Shown here piece after piece: positions 27,533 through 36,535 of a stretch of DNA of 64,000 bases. This DNA is from Rugamonas aquatica. Its GTDB lineage: Bacteria > Pseudomonadota > Gammaproteobacteria > Burkholderiales > Burkholderiaceae_D. The translations under genes were made by a program, and so were the position numbers. Under the pieces are notes generated by a model. The model ran no database searches. It was not told where the DNA came from and saw nothing but the letters and a program-made list of their open reading frames with translations. Each line of letters begins with the position of its first letter. The first letter of the stretch is position 1. Where the stretch lies: assembly GCF_009380215.1 (NCBI RefSeq), contig NZ_WHUG01000004.1, positions 248,001 to 312,000 of the forward strand, in the 5' to 3' direction.

Positions 27533-28630
27533 CTAGTGGGTGGAAAGATCGATGGCTTCGCCTTCAACGAAGACGGCCACCGGCTGCAGATCGGCGTTCA
27601 GGACTACGATGTCGGCCCAGGCGCCGGGCGCCAGGCGGCCGCGCTCGGACTCGCCGATGTAGTCGGCGGGGTACAGCGACAAGCGGTTGGAAGCATCGGC
27701 CAGGTCCAGCCCGAGGCCGACGAAATTGCGCAATGCCTGGTCCATGGTCAGCACCGAGCCGGCCAGCGAGCCGGTGGCCAGCCGCACGCAGCCCAGGCAT
27801 TTGTAGACGCGCTGGCTGCCCAGGCCATACTCGCCGTCCGGCATGCCGGTGGCCGAGGTGGCGTCGGTCACGCCGTACAGGCGCGGAATGGCGCGCAGCG
27901 CGGCGCGGATCGCGCCTTCATGCACGTGCTGCAGGTCGGGGATGATCTCGGCGTATTCGGCATGCGCCAGCGCGGCGCCGGCGATGCCGGGATGGCGGTG
28001 GTTGAGCGCCGTCATGCCGTTGAACAGATGGGTGAAGCCGGCCGCGCCGGCGTTCAGCGCGGCCACGCCGTCCTCGTAGCTGCCGTTGCTGTGGCCCAGC
28101 TGCACGCGGATGCCCAGCTCTTTCAGCTTGGGGATCAGCGCCAGATGGCCGTCCACTTCGGTGGCCAGCGTCAGCGCGCGGATCGGCGCCAGATCGTGAT
28201 AGCTGCGCACCAGCTCCAGGCTGGCCACGGCCACCGCGTCCGGCGGTTGCGCGCCGAGCCTGTGGATGCTGAGGAAGGGGCCTTCCAAGTGCACGCCCAG
28301 CATGCGCGCGCCGCCGGCCGGCCGTTCGGCGATCACGCCGGCCAGGCCCTTGAGCGCGCGGCGGATCGAATTGTCGGTGGCCGTCATGGTGGTGCCCAGC
28401 ATGGCCGTGGTGCCGTGGCGCGCGTGGCTGCGCGCCACGGTGGCGCCGGCGTCGCCGCCCTGCATGATGTCGGCGCCGGCGGCGCCGTGCACGTGCAGGT
28501 CGATGAAGCCGGGCAGGATGGTCAGGTCGCTGTCCGCTTGCTGGTCTGCCTGGATGGATTGAATGCGCTGGTCGAAGGCGATGCTGCCCGTGATCCAGCC
28601 TTGTGGGGTAAGGATTCTGCCGCTTAACAC
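27533..28630 (-). CDS. nagA: N-acetylgalactosamine/glucosamine-6-phosphate deacetylase
   Basis: 365 aa amidohydrolase. Metal and substrate motifs are visible: LPGFIDLHVHGAAG (HxH), LGVHLEGPFL, QLGHSN, HLFNGM and the catalytic Asp in GVTDATSATGMPDG. Converts the N-acetylhexosamine-6-phosphate to the free amine sugar. In the Aga operon the substrate is most likely GalNAc-6-P (AgaA role). The start is GTG, 2 bp after the agaR stop, with a weak CGGA site, implying translational coupling. Confidence 0.88.
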   Translation of the reverse strand: MLSGRILTPQGWITGSIAFDQRIQSIQADQQADSDLTILPGFIDLHVHGAAGADIMQGGDAGATVARSHARHGTTAMLGTTMTATDNSIRRALKGLAGVIAERPAGGARMLGVHLEGPFLSIHRLGAQPPDAVAVASLELVRSYHDLAPIRALTLATEVDGHLALIPKLKELGIRVQLGHSNGSYEDGVAALNAGAAGFTHLFNGMTALNHRHPGIAGAALAHAEYAEIIPDLQHVHEGAIRAALRAIPRLYGVTDATSATGMPDGEYGLGSQRVYKCLGCVRLATGSLAGSVLTMDQALRNFVGLGLDLADASNRLSLYPADYIGESERGRLAPGAWADIVVLNADLQPVAVFVEGEAIDLSTH

Positions 28631-28632
28631 TG

Positions 28633-29400
28633 TTATTCCGCTATCAGGAGTTCGATGCCGGCTTCCAGCAGGCCGTCGCGGTATTCCGCGCTGATGCTGG
28701 CGTCGGTAATGACGGTGTGGACGCGGTCCAGCTGCACGATGCGGTGCAGGCTGACGCGCCCGAATTTGGAGGCGTCCGCAAGGACGATGATTTTCTTGGC
28801 CCGCTCCACCATCTTGTGGTTCAGGCTCGCTTCCGCCTCGTGGTGGGTGGTGACGCCGAACTGCAGGTCGAAGCCGTCGACGCCGAGGAACAGCTTGTCG
28901 AAGCTGTAGGCTTGCAGGCAGGCCTCGGCCTGCGTGCCCTGGATGGACAGCGACTGCTTGCGCAGCAGGCCGCCCGTCAGGATCAGGTCGACGCCGGGCG
29001 CGTCGGCCAGCTCCCAGGCGATGTTCAGGCCATTGGTCATCACCGTCACGTTCTGCGCGTCGCGCAGATGGCGGGCCAGCGAGATGGTGGTGGTGCCGGA
29101 ATCGATGATGATGTTATCGCCCGGCTGCACCATGCGCGCGGCCCAGGCGCCGATGCGCTCCTTCTGCTCGTGGTTCAGCGCATCCTTCTGCGGTATGGTC
29201 TGTTCCGGCGGCGGCATGCGCGTCAGCGTGGCGCCGCCGTGGCTGCGGGTGGCCAGTCCCTGCGACTCCAGCGCACTGAGGTCGCTGCGGATGGTGACGG
29301 CCGAAACGCCCAACTGGTCTACCAGCGCGGCCACCTGGACCGAGCCGTGCTGGGTAAGCGCCTGCAAGATGGAGGCGCGGCGTTGACTGGTATTTCGCAT
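28633..29400 (-). CDS. agaR: DeoR-family regulator AgaR
   Basis: 255 aa. N-terminal winged helix (RRASILQALTQHGSVQVAAL, VSAVTIRSDLSALE) and a DeoR sensor domain with DSGTTTISLARHL and the AgaR-like segment GVDGFDLQFGVTTHHEAEA. Family members bind a phosphosugar and release DNA. It is encoded inside the Aga operon, so it likely represses it and the divergent GH31 operon through CTTTC-type sites in the shared promoter region. Inference is based on family and context. Confidence 0.87.
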   Translation of the reverse strand: MRNTSQRRASILQALTQHGSVQVAALVDQLGVSAVTIRSDLSALESQGLATRSHGGATLTRMPPPEQTIPQKDALNHEQKERIGAWAARMVQPGDNIIIDSGTTTISLARHLRDAQNVTVMTNGLNIAWELADAPGVDLILTGGLLRKQSLSIQGTQAEACLQAYSFDKLFLGVDGFDLQFGVTTHHEAEASLNHKMVERAKKIIVLADASKFGRVSLHRIVQLDRVHTVITDASISAEYRDGLLEAGIELLIAE

Positions 29401-29433
29401 TATTTTGCTGTCGATTCTACAAAAACTTCGAGC

Positions 29434-30798
29434 TTAACAGATCGCGGCCGCGCTGCCAGCCGCTGTCGCCACATCAGCTGTTGCATTGAGCGCTGCGTTG
29501 CGGTTGCAGGCACGCGCGTATTGCGCCAGCACGCGGCCGATTTTGTGCTCCAGCAGCGCGTCGGCGTTGGTGGCCAGGCGGCCCTGCAGCACTTCCAGAT
29601 ACTGCTCCGGCAAGTGTTGGCTCAGCAGCGACAGCGGGATCGCCAGCGCATCGAGGTTGGCGCACAGGCGCTCGACGGCGGCCGTCACCGCCGGCTCGCC
29701 CCAGTAGTAGCGGCAACGGTCGCTCAGGCCATAGCGGCGCAGCAGGCGCTGTTCGGCGCTGCTGCCAGGGTAGTGCTTGGCCCAGTGCTTGGGCTGCGCC
29801 AGCATGGTTTCGTCCAGCACCTGCATCAGGCGCGAGGCCCGGCCGGCCGGCACCAGTTCCTCTTCGATGCAGCACAGCGCCTGCAAGGCTTCGCGCAGCG
29901 CGAAGGTGGCGGCCGGGCCGACCTTGAGGATGGCGAAGTGGTCGCGCACCATATCGTGCAGCGCCGATTCGCGCTGGTAGTCGGTGGAGTGGGCTTCGAA
30001 CACCAGGCCGGGCTGGCCGGCCACGAAGGCCGACAGCGCCGTGGCCTGGGCCGCGTCGTAGTGCTGGATCTGGCTATGGTCGAAATCGACGCCCGGCTGC
30101 ACCACCATCGCGATCACGCGGCGCCAGGCGCTATGCAGCTCCATCGCGAAGAAGGCCAGGCGGTGCACGTCCAGCGTGCGCGCGGCGGCCTTGGGCGAGG
30201 TGACGGCGCCGGCCTGCGCCAGATTGGCTTCGCCGCCGGGGATGGGGACTTCGGTGCCGATCACGTACACCGGCGGCGGCAGGCCGGCCTGCTCGGCCGC
30301 CTTTTCCGCCACCGCGCACAGGCGCGCCGAACGGGCCGCGATGGTTTCGTCGCTCAGGATCTGCGGATCGTCGGCGCAGCGCATGCTGCAATCGAGGTGG
30401 ATCTTGTGGAAGCCCGCCGCCGCGTAGGCCGCGATCAGCGTCTCCGCGTGCTGCATGGCGGTGGCCGCGTCCAGGCCCTGCCAGGCGTTGGGGCCGAGGT
30501 GGTCGCCGCCCAGCACCAGCCGCTCCAGCGGGAACTGCTCGCCCTTGGCCAGGTTGTGCACATAGTCGCGGAAGGCCGGCGGCGTCATGCCGGTGTAGCC
30601 GCCGAACTGGTCGACCTGGTTGGAGGTGGCCTCCACCAGCAGCACCGTGTCGTAGTCGGCCGCCACGCGCATCGCCGCGCGCAGCACGCTCGGATGGCTG
30701 CAGCATACGCTGTACAGGCCTGCCGGTTCGCCGCGACGGTGGGCGGCGATGATTTGCTGGACGGGGGACAGTGGTGGGGACAGGTCGGTAGTTTTCAT
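29434..30798 (-). CDS. agaZ: AgaZ/GatZ-type protein (tagatose-bisphosphate aldolase non-catalytic subunit family)
   Basis: 454 aa. Family features include FGGYTGMTPPAFRDYV, GGDHLGPNAWQG, HLDCSMRCADDP and YVIGTEVPIPGGE. In enterobacteria this protein supports the catalytic aldolase AgaY/KbaY, but comparative work has also proposed a tagatose-6-phosphate kinase role for AgaZ in some proteobacteria. Neither an AgaY aldolase nor a PfkB-type kinase is in the window, so the kinase reading is attractive here. Lies between the kinase gene and agaR. Confidence 0.85.
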   Translation of the reverse strand: MKTTDLSPPLSPVQQIIAAHRRGEPAGLYSVCCSHPSVLRAAMRVAADYDTVLLVEATSNQVDQFGGYTGMTPPAFRDYVHNLAKGEQFPLERLVLGGDHLGPNAWQGLDAATAMQHAETLIAAYAAAGFHKIHLDCSMRCADDPQILSDETIAARSARLCAVAEKAAEQAGLPPPVYVIGTEVPIPGGEANLAQAGAVTSPKAAARTLDVHRLAFFAMELHSAWRRVIAMVVQPGVDFDHSQIQHYDAAQATALSAFVAGQPGLVFEAHSTDYQRESALHDMVRDHFAILKVGPAATFALREALQALCCIEEELVPAGRASRLMQVLDETMLAQPKHWAKHYPGSSAEQRLLRRYGLSDRCRYYWGEPAVTAAVERLCANLDALAIPLSLLSQHLPEQYLEVLQGRLATNADALLEHKIGRVLAQYARACNRNAALNATADVATAAGSAAAIC

Positions 30799-30802
30799 GG
30801 GC

Positions 30803-31750
30803 TTAGCGGATGGTCAGTTGTTGACGGGCGAGCAGGGCGGCGCCGCGCGCGCCGCCGGCGTCGCCGAATTTCGGCGGCAGGATGGGCGGCACACGCACGC
30901 CGGGGAACAGGTGGCGGCGCGTGGCCGCCGGCAGCTGCTCGTAAAGGTGGGCCAGCTGCGACAGGCCTCCGCCCAGCACGATGGCGTGCGGGTCCAGCGT
31001 CAGCACCAGCGTGGCCAGTGCGTGGCCGAGCAGGTCGACGTGCAGCGCCATGGTCCTGGCGGCATCGGCCGAACCGGCGCGCGCCTGCGCGACGATGGCG
31101 GCCGGCGTCAGGTCGCCGCCGCCGGCGTGGCTGTGCAATTGGCTCATGCCGGGGCCGGACACATAGCGTTCCAGGCAGCCGCGCCGCCCGCAGGGGCAGC
31201 CGATCACCGGCAGATCGTATTGCGCCAGCAGCGCTGCCGGCAGCGGCCAGTGGCCCCACTCGCCGGCCACGCCGTTGGCGCCGCGCAGCAGGCGGCCGTC
31301 GACGCAATAGCCGCCGCCGGCGCCGGTGCCGATGATGGCGCCGAACATCGACGGCTGGCCGTCCGCCGCACCGCCCTGCGCTTCGGACAGCGCGAAGCAC
31401 TGGCAGTCGTTGCCGACGGCGACAGGGCGTTCCAGCGCCTCCTTCAGCGAGGCCACCACCGCGCGGCCGTTCAGCGCCGGCACGTTGGAGCTGAGCTGGC
31501 GGCCGGTGACGCTGTCGATCACGCCCGGCAGGCCGATGCCCACCGGCGCCTGCAGGCCCAACGCCTTGTCGGCGCGGCCCACCAGGCCCTGGATCGCCAG
31601 CAGGAACTCGGCGAAATCGGTGCCCGGCGTGGCGATGCGCTCGCGGTGGGCTTCCTTCAGTTCATGGCCATCCTCGGCAAACGCCACCAGCTCGATCTTG
31701 CTGCCGCCGATGTCGATGCCGTGATAGCCGCGTGGTTCAGAATTCGTCAT
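30803..31750 (-). CDS. agaK: ROK-family amino-sugar kinase (probable GalNAc kinase)
   Basis: 315 aa. ATP-binding GIDIGGSKIELVAF, substrate loop near VGIGLPGVID, GTGAGGGYCVDG and the zinc-binding ROK motif IGCPCGRRGCLERYV are all present. Such kinases phosphorylate GlcNAc or GalNAc at C6. GalNAc is favoured because the flanking genes are agaS and agaZ. It overlaps agaS by 14 bp, and agaZ follows after 4 bp. Confidence 0.87.
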   Translation of the reverse strand: MTNSEPRGYHGIDIGGSKIELVAFAEDGHELKEAHRERIATPGTDFAEFLLAIQGLVGRADKALGLQAPVGIGLPGVIDSVTGRQLSSNVPALNGRAVVASLKEALERPVAVGNDCQCFALSEAQGGAADGQPSMFGAIIGTGAGGGYCVDGRLLRGANGVAGEWGHWPLPAALLAQYDLPVIGCPCGRRGCLERYVSGPGMSQLHSHAGGGDLTPAAIVAQARAGSADAARTMALHVDLLGHALATLVLTLDPHAIVLGGGLSQLAHLYEQLPAATRRHLFPGVRVPPILPPKFGDAGGARGAALLARQQLTIR

Positions 31751-32873
31751 GGCGATAAATGGTGACGCCCTGGACGACCCGGTTGACGGTGCCGCCGGCG
31801 AATGGATTGTCGGGACGCAGTTGCAGCAGCGCCGACTGGTGCAGCGCGTACTGCTGCGCCATCAGCAGCCACAAAGGCGCCAGCCACGCGTCCGGCCAGG
31901 CCGGGGCGTCGATGGTGATGTCGGCGCCTGCGCCCACGGTCAGGCAGCGGCCCGCGACCTGGTCGCGTTGCAGCTCCAGCAGCAGGTCGTGCTCATAGCG
32001 GCGCGACAGCGGATCGGCGCTGCGGAACAGCACCACCAGCGTCTCGGCGTTCAGCGCGGCCTTGGGGCCGTGGCGGAAACCGAGCGCGCTGTTGGCCATC
32101 GCCAGCACGCTGCCGGCGGTCAGTTCGAGGATCTTCAGCGCCGCTTCTTTTGCCAGCGCCTCCAGCGGGCCGCTGCCCAGGTAGACCACGCGCGACACGC
32201 GCTGCGCGGCCAGTTCCGCCACCGGCGCCTGCCAGTCGGCCAGTGCGCGTTCGCCCAGTGCTGCCAGGGTGTTCAGGCGTTCCGGCTGGAAGTCGGGATC
32301 GAGCACGCTCAACGCGGCCAGCAGCATGCAGGTGAAGCTGCTGGTCATGGCGAAGCCGCGGTCGCAGCTGGCGGCCGGCATCATCAGGTTGAAGGTCTGC
32401 TCGTCGCCCGCGCCTTGCACGGCCAGCTCGCCGTCGGCGTTGCAGGTGATGTTGAGGAAGCGCGCGCTCGGCACCAGGTCGCGCACCAGCTGTACGGCCG
32501 CCGTGCTTTCCGGGCTGTTGCCGCTGCGGGCGAAGGACACCACCAGCGTCGGCGCGCTGCGCTCAAGGTACAGGGCAGGGTGGGTCAGCAGACTGGTGGT
32601 CGACAGCGCGCGCACCTGGCACGGCCAGGCGGCGTTGATTTCGTCGGCGATGATTTCGCCGACATAGGCCGAACTGCCGGCGCCGGTAAGGATCACGCGC
32701 TGCTGCGGATTGCTCAGGGTGTCGCCGAGGAAGGCGGCGATGCGGCTTTGTTCGGCGGCGAGATGCGTCGCCAGTTCGCGCCACAGGGCGGGCTGGTGGG
32801 CGATTTCTTCGGCGGTATCGAGGCCGCCGATATCGCGCCAGGCTTGGGGGGCACGCTGGAGTAGGTTGGTCAT
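31737..32873 (-). CDS. agaS: SIS-domain protein AgaS (galactosamine-6-phosphate deaminase/isomerase)
   Basis: 378 aa with two SIS domains; the first holds ILTGAGSSAYVGEI and VVSFARSGNSPESTAA, the second YLGSGPLEALAKEAALKILELT and FRHGPKA. AgaS deaminates GalN-6-P to tagatose-6-P. First gene of the leftward operon and facing the GH31 gene across 271 bp. A CGAAAG sequence begins directly before its ATG. Confidence 0.9.
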   Translation of the reverse strand: MTNLLQRAPQAWRDIGGLDTAEEIAHQPALWRELATHLAAEQSRIAAFLGDTLSNPQQRVILTGAGSSAYVGEIIADEINAAWPCQVRALSTTSLLTHPALYLERSAPTLVVSFARSGNSPESTAAVQLVRDLVPSARFLNITCNADGELAVQGAGDEQTFNLMMPAASCDRGFAMTSSFTCMLLAALSVLDPDFQPERLNTLAALGERALADWQAPVAELAAQRVSRVVYLGSGPLEALAKEAALKILELTAGSVLAMANSALGFRHGPKAALNAETLVVLFRSADPLSRRYEHDLLLELQRDQVAGRCLTVGAGADITIDAPAWPDAWLAPLWLLMAQQYALHQSALLQLRPDNPFAGGTVNRVVQGVTIYRHDEF

Positions 32874-33144
32874 CGAAAGAAATTGTCTGGTTAGGTCAGG
32901 AAAGAATAAGGTTTAATTTTCGAAATGTCAAATTCGAAAGTAAAAAGAAAGTTAACTCGGCACAACGCAGACCGCATCTGTACCACTTTCGCCACGTAAA
33001 CGAAAGTTTGTTATTCGATCAACTATCAATACGAAAGATTTTGCAAGCTATTTGAAATATTTCCCTTTGTTTTTGTTGACCGCGTTTGTTTTTATTCCTA
33101 GAGTAATTGCACCACAACGCATTTTCTTTCGAAATAAGCAAACT
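32874..33144. promoter_or_regulatory. Divergent agaS/GH31 regulatory region with CGAAAG array
   Basis: The hexamer CGAAAG or its complement CTTTCG occurs six times in 271 bp: 32874, 32935, 32986 (inverted), 33001, 33032 and 33126 (inverted); a near copy CGAAAT is at 32921. Enterobacterial AgaR operators are built from TTTC-type repeats, so these are good candidates for AgaR sites. The region is AT-rich compared with its flanks. No gene is seen in it. Confidence 0.7.
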
Positions 33145-36100
33145 ATGAAACAGATTCCGGCACTTGCAGCCGCCTTGCTCTCCATCGCCAGCGCACCGCT
33201 GCTGGCCGCACCGATCGGCAACCTGCGCACCGTCACCGCCGGCCCCGGCCAGCAGTGGGATTTGGTCACCGACACCGGCGCCCATATACAGCTTAGTCTT
33301 CCGCGCGCCGATGTGCTGCATATTTGGGCCGGTCCCAAATCCGGCCTGACCGGCGCCGGCGACAAGGCCGCGCCCATCGTCGTCGCCACGCCGGCCGCCA
33401 CGGTCGAGCATAGCGTCAGCGAGCAGGCCGACCATATCCTGATCCGCACGCCGGCACTGAGCCTGCGCATCGACCGCAAGCCGCTGCGTTTCAGCCTGTT
33501 CCGCGCCGGCGACGCCCAGCCGCTGTGGCGCGAGATCCAGCCGCTGGAACTGGGCGACAAACAAACCGTGCAGACGCTGAGCAGCGACAAGGCCGAACGC
33601 TTCTTCGGCGGCGGCCAGCAGAACGGCCGCTATGAATTCAAGGGCCGGCAGATGCAGGTGTCGTATTCCGGCGGCTGGGAAGAGGGCGACCGTCCGAGCC
33701 CCGCGCCGTTCTTAATGAGCTCGCGCGGCTGGGGCGTGCTGCGCAACACCTGGTCCGACGGCAGCTACGATCTGCGCCAGAGCGACCAGATCTCGCTGGA
33801 GCATGACGAGGCCCGCTTCGACGCCTACTACTTCGTCGGCAAGGACATGCGCGACGTGCTGGCGCGTTACACCGAGTGGACTGGCCGCGCGCGCATGCTG
33901 CCACGCTGGGCGCTGGAATACGGCGACGCCGATTGCTACAACGACGGCGACAACGTCAAGAAGCCGGGCACCGTGCCGAAAGGCTGGACCGACGGCCCGA
34001 CCGGCAAGACGCCGGACGTGATCGAGAGCGTGGCGCGCCAGTACCGTGAGCACGACATGCCCGGCGGCTGGATCCTGCCGAACGACGGCTACGGCTGCGG
34101 CTATTCGGCGCTGCCGGAGACGGTGCAGGGCCTGGCCAAGTACGGCTTCCGCACCGGCCTGTGGACCGAAAACGGCGTCGAGAAAATGGCGTGGGAAGTC
34201 GGCACCGCCGGCACCCGCGTGCAAAAGCTGGACGTGGCGTGGACCGGCAAGGGCTATCAATTCTCGCTGGACGCCAACAAGTCGGCCTACGACGGCATCC
34301 TGAACAACTCCGACGGCCGGCCGTTCATCTGGACCGTGATGGGCTGGGCCGGCACGCAGCGCTACGCCGTCACCTGGACCGGCGACCAAAGCGCCAGCTG
34401 GGACTACATCCGCTGGCACGTGCCGACGCTGATCGGCTCCGGCCTGTCGGGCCAGGCCTACGCCACCGGCGACGTCGACGCCATCTTCGGCGGCAGCCCG
34501 GAGACCTACACCCGCGATTTGCAGTGGAAGAGTTTTACGCCGGTGCTGATGGGGATGTCCGGCTGGGCCGCGGCCGAGCGCAAGCACCCGTGGTGGTTCG
34601 CCGACCCATACCGCAGCATCAACCGCCGCTACCTGAAACTGAAGATGCGCCTGACGCCATATATGTACACGCTGATGCGCGAGGCCGAGCAAAGCGGCGC
34701 GCCGCTGGTGCGCGGCCTGATGTGGGATAACCCGGAAGACCCGGCCGCCTACACCGAAGCCTATAAGTACCAGTACCTGCTGGGCCGCGACCTGCTGGTG
34801 GCGCCGGTGTACCGCAGCCAGGCCGTCAGCCAGGGCTGGCGCCGCGCAATCCACCTGCCGCAGGGCCAGTGGTTCGATTACTGGGATGGCCGCCAGGCCA
34901 CGGCCGGCAAGGGCGGACGCGATATCGACCTCGCCGTCACGCTGGAGAAGCTGCCGGTGTTCGTGCGCGCCGGCGCCATCCTGCCGATGTACCCGGAGAT
35001 GCTGTACGACGGCGAAAAGCCGAAGGACGTGCTGACGCTGGACCTGTATCCGCAAGGCGCTTCCGAATTCACGCTGTATGAAGACGACGGCAACACCCGC
35101 AAGTATCAGGACGGCGCCTTCAGCCAGCAGTTGATCCGCATGAAGGCCGCCGCTGATGGCGTGCAGGTCGACGTCGAACCGGTGGTGGGCAGCTACGCCG
35201 GCCAGCCGGCGCGCCGCGCCTATCAGCTGCGCGTATTGAGCCGCCAGCGTCCGGCCGCCGTCAGCACCGGCAATACGATACTGCCTCCGCTGGCCGACCG
35301 CGCAGCCTTCGACGCCGCCACGGCAGGCTGGTACTTCGACGCCGCCGAACGACTCGGCACGCTGCACGTCAAGACCGCCAGCCAGGACATCCGCCAGCCG
35401 CTGCGCTTCAACGTGCAGTCCGCAGCGACGCTGGTCGCTGACGACGCCTTCCCGACCGCGCCGGTGCTGGGCCGCGCCATCCCGGCCGACGCCATGATGG
35501 TGATGAACCGTCCGGCCGAGGAAAACGGCCACCCGCTGGAAAACGCTTTCGACAACAACCCTACCACCTGGTTCCGCACCGCGCGCAGCCCGGCGGTGCA
35601 GGGCGGTCCGCATGAATGGGTGATCGGCTTCACCGAGCGCCGCCTGATCGACGGCATCGAGCTCGCGCCGCGCAACGACCAGCACTGGCAGCACGGCCAG
35701 ATCCGCGACTACGAGATCTACATGGGCGACAACAACGGCGACTGGGGCCAGCCGATCAAGCGCGGACAGCTGAAGCTTCAGCAGGGCGCGCAGACGATCA
35801 GCTTCCCGCCGGCCGCCGGCCGCCTGATGCGCTTCCGTGTTCTCAGCACGCAGAACCCCGAGGGCGATGGCGCCTCCGCCACCGATCCTATGGTGACGGC
35901 GGCCGTCACCCCGGCCGCGCGCGCCTTCAACGCCGCCGTGCCGAGCGAAGTGCAGCCGATCACGCTGTCCGAATTCCACGTGATGGCCTACGAGCCGCCG
36001 GCCGGTGCGGAGCTTCAGCAATACCTGTCCGACTTGGCCTTGCCGAAGAATGTCAGCCGCGACAAGCCGGCGCAAGGCAAAGAGATGCGTATGAACGGCC

Positions 36101-36438
36101 TGTGGTTCCGCAAGGGCCTGGGCGTGGGCGCGACCAGCCGCGTCGACCTGCAACTGACCGGCAACTGGAACCTGCTGCGCGCCGACCTCGGTGTGGACGA
36201 CAGCTGCCGCAGCGCGGGCGGCTTGCAGTTCCAGGTCTGGAGCGGCGAACGCCTGCTGTACGACAGCGGCTTGATTAACGCGCCGGCCGTCGTCAAGCCG
36301 GAAATCGATGTGCGCGGACTGAGTCAACTCAGCCTGCGCACCCTGGGCGCGCGCGGCAGCAAGCCGGCCCAGGTCTGCGGCAACTGGGCCAACGCGGTCC
36401 TGCTAGGCACAGAGGGCAGCACCGTCAAACCGCGCTAA
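33145..36438 (+). CDS. GH31 family glycoside hydrolase with F5/8 and NPCBM domains (probable alpha-N-acetylgalactosaminidase)
   Basis: 1097 aa. Signal peptide ends near APLLAA. GH31 N-terminal beta-sandwich (~25-250) is followed by the catalytic barrel with nucleophile D363 in KLDVAW and acid/base D414 in WTGDQS. An F5/8-type carbohydrate-binding domain (~780-955; ENAFDNNPTTWFRT) and an NPCBM domain (~960-1090; GLWFRKGLGVGATSRVDLQL) follow. Some GH31 subfamily members are alpha-N-acetylgalactosaminidases, which suits the Aga operon next door. The frame is open 93 bp further upstream, but the ATG at 33145 gives the signal peptide. Confidence 0.85.
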   Translation: MKQIPALAAALLSIASAPLLAAPIGNLRTVTAGPGQQWDLVTDTGAHIQLSLPRADVLHIWAGPKSGLTGAGDKAAPIVVATPAATVEHSVSEQADHILIRTPALSLRIDRKPLRFSLFRAGDAQPLWREIQPLELGDKQTVQTLSSDKAERFFGGGQQNGRYEFKGRQMQVSYSGGWEEGDRPSPAPFLMSSRGWGVLRNTWSDGSYDLRQSDQISLEHDEARFDAYYFVGKDMRDVLARYTEWTGRARMLPRWALEYGDADCYNDGDNVKKPGTVPKGWTDGPTGKTPDVIESVARQYREHDMPGGWILPNDGYGCGYSALPETVQGLAKYGFRTGLWTENGVEKMAWEVGTAGTRVQKLDVAWTGKGYQFSLDANKSAYDGILNNSDGRPFIWTVMGWAGTQRYAVTWTGDQSASWDYIRWHVPTLIGSGLSGQAYATGDVDAIFGGSPETYTRDLQWKSFTPVLMGMSGWAAAERKHPWWFADPYRSINRRYLKLKMRLTPYMYTLMREAEQSGAPLVRGLMWDNPEDPAAYTEAYKYQYLLGRDLLVAPVYRSQAVSQGWRRAIHLPQGQWFDYWDGRQATAGKGGRDIDLAVTLEKLPVFVRAGAILPMYPEMLYDGEKPKDVLTLDLYPQGASEFTLYEDDGNTRKYQDGAFSQQLIRMKAAADGVQVDVEPVVGSYAGQPARRAYQLRVLSRQRPAAVSTGNTILPPLADRAAFDAATAGWYFDAAERLGTLHVKTASQDIRQPLRFNVQSAATLVADDAFPTAPVLGRAIPADAMMVMNRPAEENGHPLENAFDNNPTTWFRTARSPAVQGGPHEWVIGFTERRLIDGIELAPRNDQHWQHGQIRDYEIYMGDNNGDWGQPIKRGQLKLQQGAQTISFPPAAGRLMRFRVLSTQNPEGDGASATDPMVTAAVTPAARAFNAAVPSEVQPITLSEFHVMAYEPPAGAELQQYLSDLALPKNVSRDKPAQGKEMRMNGLWFRKGLGVGATSRVDLQLTGNWNLLRADLGVDDSCRSAGGLQFQVWSGERLLYDSGLINAPAVVKPEIDVRGLSQLSLRTLGARGSKPAQVCGNWANAVLLGTEGSTVKPR

Positions 36439-36455
36439 CCCCTATCTAATGTTTC

Positions 36456-36487
36456 AAAAAAAGAGCCCCTCTCCGGACCGGGGAGGG
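36456..36487 (-). terminator. Reverse-facing intrinsic terminator between GH31 and the first TonB receptor
   Basis: CCCTCTC (36467-36473) pairs with GGGAGGG (36481-36487) around a 7-nt loop, and an A7 tract at 36456-36462 becomes a U tract on the minus strand. It therefore reads as a terminator only for leftward transcription, where no gene is present. For rightward transcription it is just a hairpin without U tract. Confidence 0.55.
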
Positions 36488-36535
36488 ACCCTTGCAGCCT
36501 CACGATAACAAACCACTGATAACAGGGAGACAATT

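Noticed and set aside
28717-31335. An 872-codon plus-strand frame opposite agaR, agaZ and agaK
   Set aside because: Shadow frame; the three minus-strand genes have full family motifs and tight spacing.
33052-33144. Earlier start of the GH31 enzyme at 33052
   Set aside because: The ATG at 33145 gives a normal signal peptide, and the earlier part lies in the AT-rich operator region.
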